Of a stretch of DNA of 64,000 bases, positions 55,677 through 64,000 are shown one piece after another. The stretch is from Atriophallophorus winterbourni (taxonomy: Eukaryota > Platyhelminthes > Trematoda > Plagiorchiida > Microphallidae). A program made the translations under genes and the position numbers. The stretch is taken from the NCBI GenBank assembly GCA_013407085.1, contig JACCGJ010020207.1, positions 26,970 to 90,969 on the forward strand. Reading direction: 5' to 3'. The number at the start of each line of letters is the position of its first letter. Position 1 is the stretch's first letter. The notes beneath the pieces are model-generated. The model was not told where the DNA came from. It ran no database searches and saw only the letters and a list, made by a program, of their open reading frames with translations.

Positions 55677-58600
55677 TTAATGTCACTGACTTAAATAATT
55701 TCATTTGACTCACAAATATTTGTAAGAACTGTTTATTATGAAGAAAAATGGTAAGATTTTGAGTGATTAAATCGCTTATGTGTGATGTGTGATCGCATAT
55801 AATTTTGGTATTTTATTCACATATCATTTTTTATTCACAAGTTAATAATAATATTGAACTAATGCGATCACACATGATCGGCTCTCAAACAAACTTGTAA
55901 AACGTATATCAGAATCATTATGCCCATGCAACTATTAAGTTTTATGTGATTATTATAATGTTTTTTATCATCGATACTGATTAAATGAATAAATATACCC
56001 TTAATTCTGCGGCACCTTTTATTTGAGAACACAAAGCATCAATCGACAGTTGTTCGACATTAAAATATTTATGTGCATGTAATAACACTAGTGGCAATCA
56101 AAACATTTATTGGGTTTCTCGCACTAATATTTTAGATTTTCTATCACCTTGAATGAATAAATGGATATAGTGTACCTTATTCATTTCGCATTGAAATATA
56201 CAGAAAACATTAATCTGCACTTACCACTCTTTCCTATAAGTGTACAATATGCAATGTTATTGTGAAACAATTCTTCTGTACCATTATAGATATATATCTG
56301 TAGTCTTAGTTAAACAGAATTAATTTTCCGTTGTGGGTTTCATTTATACTACTTATATGTATACGTTTTACTCATATATACAGCTGTTTTTACATATTTG
56401 CTGTTTATGAAATAAATGATTTGAATCGTAGAATGATTGTAATCAATATGTATTGTAATTATGGCAGGTTCCTCCTTATAACCTAAGGCTTGACCAACGC
56501 AAAACTGTCATCATTAGACAAAACGGTGGCCAGGATTACAAGAATATATGATAATCGTGAATTTTGATTAATTACGATTTTACATTTTAGATGAAAATAA
56601 TATGCTTCCTCATCAGATTTTACCACAAAGTAGTTTTTACTTCTCGACAAAAGCAACAACGTTATAAATTATGCTTTCATATTTCATAATTTTGTCGATT
56701 AATTAAAGTAAAATATGTACATAGCAATATAAATGTATACATATTAAAATACGTTATATTTGGAATAACATCAAAATCTCATGAAATGAAACACAAATTG
56801 TCCAATTCTGCATGGATTGTGAATAAATTGAACAATAAAAATGGAATTCGAAGTAGCGTTCTTTCGAATACATACAAGAGCTTTTACTTTTTAAACTCAA
56901 ATATTAAACATTAAGATAAAAGTTTCGAAGATGAGAATTGTGCAAATTGTTGGAATATTACTCACCTTTTCTCCCTGAGAATTTTGAAAAAATAAAAGCA
57001 ATTTAGTTAAACCTTTTTCGAGGAAATGAATGCTATTCGATTCGAAGGATATGTCTATGATTTTATAGGTGTTAAACCACATATTAAAAAACTCTATTTT
57101 TGATTAATACGAAAATCACCTAAAAGTAGTATTTTCATGATCATTATTTATAAAAATTCAGAATTAACTTCTGCAAGATAATTGAAAATATTTGACACCG
57201 ATCGGGTATTCATAATTATAAAAGTAAGATTGCAATGAAACAGATTTTTCTACTAAAATTATCCAACATCGGTAGACAAGAGCAAATTGTTAACAGTTCT
57301 TCCAGTGTCGCCATCCCATTACCAAAAATCTGCACTAACCGATGCATTGTAAACATTCTCTTCACAAACACTTTCTATGAAACATTACATATAACATTTT
57401 CTCTGAATTTGATAGTTTGTTTACAAAAGCTTATCCATGTTATTTAACCAATTGTTTTATTTTCGAACCTGAATAAGTACAATGGGATAAAAATTCGAAT
57501 CAAAATATTTGCATGAAGGTTAATGGTAAACAAACTGGAAGATGTAAACGAAAACTAACGATACATTTGAACAAGTGTTTGAGTATTATTTCCTTCCCAT
57601 TATTCCCTGGCATCTTATTATATTAAGCAATTATGTTTGAATAGTTTGAGTCGTAACACTTTTGTGCGGTTGAGCATCTCAAAATCTTGCCACGAATCAA
57701 TCAATTTAAAGATTTTCTCGAATTTCTAGGTAGTATCATCAAAAACATGTGCAGCTTCAAATGATGTATTAAGCAAAGGCCTCGAAGGCCATGAAGTTGA
57801 ATGAATCTGTATGTTAAACAAATGCTTGCACCTGATAGGCGAATACTCATTCAGTCACGAAGCATAAAAATTTAGATTTAATTGACAAAAGGAAAAGAGG
57901 CTAACTGACGCGATTTATCTTAAGTATATGTTAGTACATGAGAATTTTACAGTTCATAAACCAGAATATTATATCGGATCAGATGGTTTTGCCAGGAAGT
58001 TCGAATAGAATCCATTGACATTTGTCGAAAATTTTCATTATCAACCAAAGTTAAAATTAGTTCATGTGGTCATGTGGATACGCATCCATATTAGGAGAAG
58101 AATTTTTCAATCCTGTCGGGATTTCAAATTCCTTTTAATAATTTTGTGTCATGTCGTGTATCCAAAGTTCGGAATCATCATCGATGAAGATTTCAATTGA
58201 TATTCGTTACAAAAAAATTTAAATTACCCTCTTCCTATCAAACAGAAATGACTGAGATCTTTGAGCGCAGAATTAGTTCTTTGATAATAGGGAACCCTTT
58301 AATCTGTTCAATGTTCTCATATTCCATTTAATAATTCTTTTGAGCAAAAAATGATAACAAGCCTATTGCAAATGCTAGGTCAATTATCGAAACTTATATC
58401 AACTGTATGATCAAAATGCAGCATGCATTCTAAATTGAACGAAAGTTTCCTAGTTTTGAGAGTCATAAGTTAGCCACTAACTGAAGCATCTGTTGCCTTA
58501 CTGTGACATGGTTACTAGCTGAATCACTGCTGGCTGATGACTAGCAACTATGTTGACGATGTATTATAATATTGAATATTCAAAAAATGTGTCAAAATGA

Positions 58601-59186
58601 TTCAAGGAAATAAAATAATGTGCGAAGATGACATGTATCAAGCTTTGTTTTAAAATGTTATCTCATAACTAAAAATCCTTATCTGCTCGCATTTACCTCC
58701 AAAGAAAGAATCACCGGGGACTTATTTCTTAATATTGGCACTCATACGTTAGGAACAGAACGATCAGGATCAACGTACAATAAAACGATGGAAAACTGTA
58801 AACAAATGGAGCTTATGAGCCACTGTAGGTTAACTGCTTCGGGACACGCGGACATTGATCATACTTATCTTACGTGTTGGAAAAAAACATAAAAAATCCG
58901 AAATTGGTGTGTTGTGGAGCGTATGGATTCAAACATGGATTTTTTGTTTGAGCAGTTGGGGTGGATGGTTGTTCCTTACCTGTCACGATACATGGTTATT
59001 CAACACATGGCTTTTACAGAGTTAAAGATACGCCTGACGATTTGATAACAAATGATTAGATCGCCTCGTTATTTTTTAACTTGATTTTCTAATTTCATTC
59101 GCATGTCTTTCTTTGCCCACGTAAATTGACAATATTTTGCCCCATGCACAGTATTTAGTGTGCGAAATTTTGGCTGGATTACGCTT
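55677..59186 (+). repeat. Long repeat R, copy 2
   Basis: Matches copy 1 (44,304-47,785) along its length. It shares with copy 3 the extra segment at 58,209-58,348 and several single-base variants (for example 'agttcatgtgg' near 58,060 and 63,770 versus 'agatcatgtgg' in copy 1), so copies 2 and 3 are sisters. Similarity ends at 'ggctggattacgct' (59,186), the same place where copy 1 changes. Confidence 0.82.
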
Positions 59187-60820
59187 GAGTGATTTCATAC
59201 ATTTCACTTTTGTCTAGACACTGTTTTTATTACTGAACATTCGAGTTCTATAAAGCAATTTTCTTCTTCAGAGTAGGCTGGCGCCGCCAGCCTAATAGAA
59301 AATTGGTTTACAAGAACGACGTGTAAACAAAAATTTAATTTTTCAAGAATGCTAATAATAAATGGGCAAATGGCAAATAGACAAATATCATAAAGTTCAA
59401 TCATAAACGTTTTATAACGTTGCAAATGTGTAATACTTGAAACACATCATTCAATATCATACGAACACAACGACAACTTAGCCCTGAGAATAGTATTTCT
59501 TGAAATTTGACATTTATCCTTATGGATATCTGAGAGAGAGTTTTCGGTGAAATTTGTTAGAACTTAACTTTGTCTGAGATTACCGTAATTAATCATGCAC
59601 GTGTTGGAGTAATTATGGCGTTTAAAATCATTTATAGTGGGAATCTGTTTAAACAAATTGCATTCCATCAGTATTTCAGCTTTTCGAGAATCTTTCCTGA
59701 TTTGCATCCCTTAACTCATCAATTTAAAGGTGTTGCAATCCTTTTCATCGAAATCAATCAACGCGAAACTGGTGCAGATTTTTCATCGAAGCCTCTTACA
59801 AATAAGTTAGCCATGTGTAGGGAATATCATATAATTCATAACCTTGAATGAGCTGGCAGAAATAGTTGCATATATAACGTCATTGACGGATAATCTTATA
59901 TAATTTAGTACTTATAAACAACATAGCATTTTATGATGTTATACTTGTCGCTATATGCTTATCAGGAAAATATTGTACTTACAAGCTGCGCTTACGGCTG
60001 TAAATTAATGAAAATTATTGGAACCGAGTATGATTCGTATTACCGTTATATTCATATTTCATTTAGATTTAATGTTCAATATTATGTCATTCTATCATTT
60101 TAACTTTTGAAATCGGCGTTTAATATGCTAAGGAAATAATATTGCAATAGGAAATCAAATAAGTTTGCCAATAATTTGAATGTTGCGCAATTGAGGATAT
60201 TGCCCAATATGTAAATTTAGGCGAAGCCGTTTATTCCCTATTCACCATAAGGCTAGCCACTCGGGTGAATGATAACTTTTACAGCCTCTCATCAATATGT
60301 TTCCAAATCTAATCGAGAATGAAGAAAATACGGAGCAAACACACCCAAATCAAACCACAAGTTATGCTATCACAGCAAGTATTTCTCTCGATAAAATATA
60401 TCAAAAATCTAAATCTAAATTATAAATCAACGTATGTATGTATTTTTGCAATAACGGCATCGTGTACACTCGCAGAAGTTAGTTGATTTCGTTCAGATTT
60501 CCGAATAGGAAATTAATTTCCACCTACCTTTCTTTCCTGTTATAAATATATGCAATGAAAATGATTAGATATAACTAGAAGAATTTTTAATTAATTATTT
60601 GGAACATAAATATGCATAATTTAAATTCACCGAAGACTTTTACTTGAACATACGTTACGTATGTGTCCAGGCAATGCTACACTTGTATAATCCAATGAAA
60701 TGTGTGCCCAACGTGTTTTTCATATAATATTATTGATTATCTTTATGGAAACAAACGACAAATTATATTCAGCAATAGAGGAATATATTCGTAGCTCAGG
60801 ATGTGGATGGTGTACTCCTT
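59187..60820. other. Unique AT-rich sequence
   Basis: No family signature. A plus-strand frame at 59,570-59,851 lacks an ATG at its start. Nothing else seen. Confidence 0.5.
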
Positions 60821-60843
60821 GTGTTCGCCGAGCTTGTGTAGTT

Positions 60844-60890
60844 GTTCTTGGACGTTTCGTCATCAGGCTAGATGACATCATCAGCAAAAC
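60844..60890 (-). ncRNA. PLE2 3'UTR hammerhead motif
   Basis: On the minus strand: GTTTTG (complement 60,885-60,890) pairs with CAAGAAC (complement 60,844-60,850) over 5 bp as stem I. Core CTGATGA is at complement 60,878-60,884. One unpaired U follows, then a perfect 6 bp stem II GTCATC/GATGAC with a 6-base loop, GAAAC (complement 60,854-60,858), and GTC as cleavage triplet. All core bases are present. The extra base before stem II is the only departure and recurs in the PLE1/PLE-B motifs. Confidence 0.68.
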
Positions 60891-60955
60891 TTCTTTCGAA
60901 GCGTCTTGCAGTTTGAATTCGTTGGTTATTAGACTGTTTGCCTGTCCGTTCACGG

Positions 60956-62163
60956 TCACTCCCGCGGATTGGTCAAGTTCATGTTATGCCTTCTCCGTGA
61001 GCGGTTTCTCATTGGTCCATATGTTGCAGCCAGTTGGAGATGCTGGTTAATTGAATTTGTTGTTGAGTGCCACGCTTCCAAGAATTCCCGAGTCCGTCGG
61101 TCGTTTCCTCTGGCTAATATTCTTGTGCGGTCCCAGTCGAACTGATGCCCAAATTGATCAACATGTATTGAAATCAGTGAATTCCGGTCATGTCTGCGTA
61201 CGGCCAACTGGTGTTCATGTAGTCTTGTGCTGAGTTTGCGACCCGTTTGTCCGACGTAGTTCTTTTCACAGTCTCTGCATGAAATCTTGTAGACGATATT
61301 CGACTGCTCTTCTTTTGTAACTTTATCTTTCGTGTTGTTGAAACAGTTGCGAAGTGTTGATGCTGGTTTATGCGCGATGTCTATTCCAAGTGGCCGAAGC
61401 ACACGAGCTGCGATTTCGGAGACATTTTGGATATAGGGCAGAGTGCGTCTGCTTCTGTTTTCTTCTGGGGTTCTTTGTTGTAGGCGGATGGACCTGTTTC
61501 GTAGTATGAAGCTTCTTGTATATCCATTTTTCTGGAACACTTTGAACAGATATTCTTCTTCTTTTCTTCTCAGTTCATCTGTACTGCAGTGGCTTGCTGC
61601 TCGTTCGAATAGGGTTTTGACGCAACTGCGTTTGTGAGTGTTCGGGTGCTTGCTTTGAAAGTTCAGTATTTGATCCGTGTGTGTGGTTTTCCGGTAGACG
61701 CAGGTCTCTAACTTTCCGTCGCTAGTCCGCTTCACTTGGACATCCAAAAATGGTAAACAGCCGTCAACTTCAGTTTCCTTTGTAAATTGGATTCCAGTAA
61801 ATACACAATTGAGCAGTCGGTGTGATTCATCCAGTTCTGTTCTTTTCATAATCACGAAGGTGTCGTCCACGTAGCGGATCCATAATTTTGGTCGGATTAT
61901 TGGTAGGGCAATTCGTTCCAAACGTTGCGTGACTGCTTCAGCAACTAAGCTGGAAATCGGTGATCCCATTGGCGTTCCTCGGATTTGTTCATATATCTTT
62001 CCATTGAACTTGAAGTGCGTTTGAAGACACAGCTCGATCAGTTCCATTGAACTTTCGTGTGTCAATCGATTTCCATTCTGTTCCGTTTCTTTTTCATTGA
62101 GTAAAGATGATATAGTTTGCTTGGCGAGTGTTCTGTCGATTGACGTGAATAGTGCCGTTACGT
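60956..62163 (-). CDS. PLE2 reverse transcriptase/GIY-YIG protein, N-terminus missing
   Basis: Open throughout. The conserved frame starts at about 62,163 ('VTALFTSIDRTL', motif A without its upstream part); the first ATG in frame is at 62,065, giving 369 residues. Visible in order: 'IRGTPMGSPISSLVAE' (motif B), 'WIRYVDDTFVIMK' (motif C with both Asp), 'GCLPFLDVQVKR' and 'VYRKTTHTDQ' (motif D/E region), 'FQSKHPNTHKRS' (thumb), 'LPYIQNVSEIAARVLRPLGI' (linker), then the GIY-YIG domain 'YKISCRDCEKNYVGQTGRKLSTR' shown here in part, with EHQ and a later FGHQFDWD. The stop is at 60,956-60,958. The lack of any lesion suggests a younger insertion than the other PLEs here. Lacking the N-terminal half, it cannot be autonomous. 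Confidence 0.87.
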
Positions 62164-62165
62164 AG

Positions 62166-62516
62166 AAAGAAACTAAGTACTAATTATATGTTTAGCTACC
62201 ATTTAGGGTCAATTGAGAAGTTCATCTCGCTTTCCTTAGATATCCTGTTGATGTATCGGAAATAAATCTGAGATAAGCTGGATTTATGAAGATGCTCTCC
62301 ACGAAAGGATCTTGCGCATTTAAGCAATTCTTGTGTGATGTTTTCGAGCAAACTAGGTAAGATATTTGCATGAAAATAGGCAAAATCTCAGTCGGTTCGC
62401 AATATTCCGTATATTGCTCATATTACAAGAAAAAGTAACAAGTTTGTCTTTATGTTCACTGTAATATTGTGAAACGAAATCCTCATTAACTGGCTTTCGA
62501 GATAACAGAATATTTT
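62166..62516. other. Unassigned spacer
   Basis: Sequence between PLE2 and R copy 3; nothing recognised. Confidence 0.5.
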
Positions 62517-64000
62517 TCTGCATGGATTGTGAATAAATTGACCAATACAAATGGAATTCGAAGTAGCGTTCTTTCGAAAACATACAAAAGCTTTTACTTT
62601 TTAAACTCAAATATTAAACATTAAGATAAAAGTTTCGAAGATGAGAATTGTGCAAATTGTTGGAATATTACTCACCTTTTCTCCCTGAGAATTTTGAAAA
62701 AATAAAAGCAATTTAGTTAAATTTTTTTCGAGGAAATGAATGCTATTCGATTCGAAGGATATTTCTATGATTTTAAAGGTGTTTAACCACATATTAAAAA
62801 CCTCCATTTTTGATTAATATGAAAATTACCTAAAAGTAGTATTTTCATGATCATTATTTATAAAAATTCAGAATTAACTTCTGCAAGATAATTGAAAATA
62901 TTTGACACCGATCGGGTATTCATAATCATAAAAGCAAGATTGCAATAAAACAGATTTTTCTACTAAAATTATCCAACTTTGGTAGACAAGAGCAAATTGT
63001 TAACAGTTCTTCCAGTGTCGCCATCCCATTACCAAAAATCTGCACTAACCGATGCATTGTAAACATTATCTTCACAAACACTTTCTATGAAACATTACAT
63101 ATAACATTTTCTCTGAATTTGATAGTTTGTTTACAAAAGCTTATCCATGTTATTTAACCAATTGTTTTATTTTCGAACCTGAATAAGTACAATGGGATAA
63201 AAATTCGAATCAAAATATTTGCATGAAGGTTAATGGAAAACAAACTGGAAGTTTTAAACGAAAACTAACGATACATTTGAACAAGTGTTTGAGTATTATT
63301 TCCTTCCCATTATTCCCTGGCATCTTATTATATTAAGCAATTATGTTTGAATAGTTTGAGTCGTAACACTTTTGTGCGGTTGAGCATCTCAAAATCTTGC
63401 CACGAATCAATCAATTTAAAGATTTTTTCGAATTTCTAGGTAGTATCATCAAAAACATGTGCAGCTTCAAATGATGTATTAAGCAAAGGCCTCGAACGTC
63501 ATGAAGTTGAATGAATCTCTATGTAAAACAAATGGTTGCACCCGATAGGCGAATACTCATTCAGTCACGAAGCATAAAAATTTAGATTTAATTGACAAAA
63601 ACAAAAGAGGCTAACTAACGCAATTTATCTTAAGTATATGTTAGTACATGAGAATTTTACAGTTCATAAACCAGAATATTATATCGGATCAGATGGTTTT
63701 GCCAGGAAGTTCGAATAGAATCCATTGACATTTGTCGAAAATTTTCATTATCAACCAAAGTTAAAATTAGTTCATGTGGTCATGTGGATACGCATCCATA
63801 TTAGGAGAAGAATTTTTCAATCCTGTCGGGATTTCAAATTCCTTTTAATAATTTTGTGTCATGTCGTGTATCCAATGTTCGGAATCATCATCGATGAAGA
63901 TTTCAATTGATATTCGTTGCAAAAAAATTTAAATTACCCTCTTCCTATCAAACAGAAATGACTGAGATCTTTGAGCGCAGAATTAGTTCTTTGATAATAG
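62517..64000 (+). repeat. Long repeat R, copy 3 (cut by window end)
   Basis: Begins abruptly at 'tctgcatggattgtgaata', equivalent to 45,526 in copy 1 and 56,807 in copy 2, and runs to the window edge at high identity. The plus-strand 70-codon frame of the other copies has lost its ATG (ATA at about 62,945). Confidence 0.85.

Larger units (their letters stand above)
60826..62165 (-). mobile_element. PLE2, 5'-truncated Penelope-like element
   Basis: Minus-strand element from reverse transcriptase motif A to the 3'UTR. The 3' limit is set near 60,826 by loss of similarity to the fragment at 52,170. The 5' limit near 62,165 is where the conserved protein stops and stops appear. No TSD identified. 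Its protein is well separated from PLE1 and PLE-B. Confidence 0.85.

Noticed and set aside
1..64000. tRNA, rRNA or spliced-leader genes
   Set aside because: I looked for T-loop/B-box-like words and rRNA-like conserved blocks and found none I could support.

Overview
This is a repeat-dominated stretch of a eukaryotic nuclear genome with no convincing host gene. It holds three classes of metazoan retroelement: Penelope-like elements (PLEs) with GIY-YIG endonucleases, CR1-type LINEs with a PHD-finger ORF1, and an RTE-type LINE. It also holds a deleted pogo-type DNA transposon and many short repeats carrying hammerhead ribozyme motifs. The AT-rich background and this mix of CR1, RTE, PLE and hammerhead repeats suggest a flatworm, most plausibly a schistosome-like blood fluke. 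That assignment is inference, not proof.

Layout. 1-8858 is a tandem array of a ~1.3 kb repeat (two full units plus part of a third). It is broken by three nested insertions, each dated by its target-site duplication (TSD): a pogo-like element with TA TSD (243-1253), an RTE fragment (2714-4046) and a PLE with inverted arms (4288-7753). A diverged inverted copy of the same repeat follows (8880-9820). 9.8-14 kb is non-coding, with hammerhead repeats at 10.1-10.7 kb and a TA microsatellite. 14-19.1 kb is a nearly full CR1 on the minus strand with a second CR1 3' end nested in it. 21-23.1 kb holds a decayed PLE and an inverted pair of hammerhead monomers with conserved cores. 23.1-25.1 kb is an old copy of a long repeat called R here. 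25.2-30.8 kb holds an RTE 5' fragment, a second CR1 and a CR1 3' end. 32.1-32.8 kb is a short PLE copy with a 14 bp TSD. 34.1-38 kb holds two CR1 copies joined head to head.

38 kb to the end is a set of segmental duplications. A block around 40-47.8 kb recurs at 48.4-59.2 kb, and its R part begins again at 62.5 kb and runs off the window. Inside the duplicated block lies a PLE (PLE-B) whose 3' region contains a tandem array of a 242 bp unit, each unit carrying a decayed hammerhead motif, followed by another hammerhead motif in the terminal repeat. A different PLE family (PLE2), 5' truncated but with an open reading frame through the end of reverse transcriptase and the GIY-YIG domain, lies at 60.8-62.2 kb on the minus strand.

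The point of most interest is the link between PLEs and hammerhead ribozymes. Motifs occur (i) in the terminal repeats of three PLE families, (ii) as 242 bp tandem arrays inside one PLE family, and (iii) as scattered retrozyme-like monomers, two of which (22,683-22,724 minus; 23,023-23,063 plus) keep the complete conserved core, stem I and a cleavage triplet.
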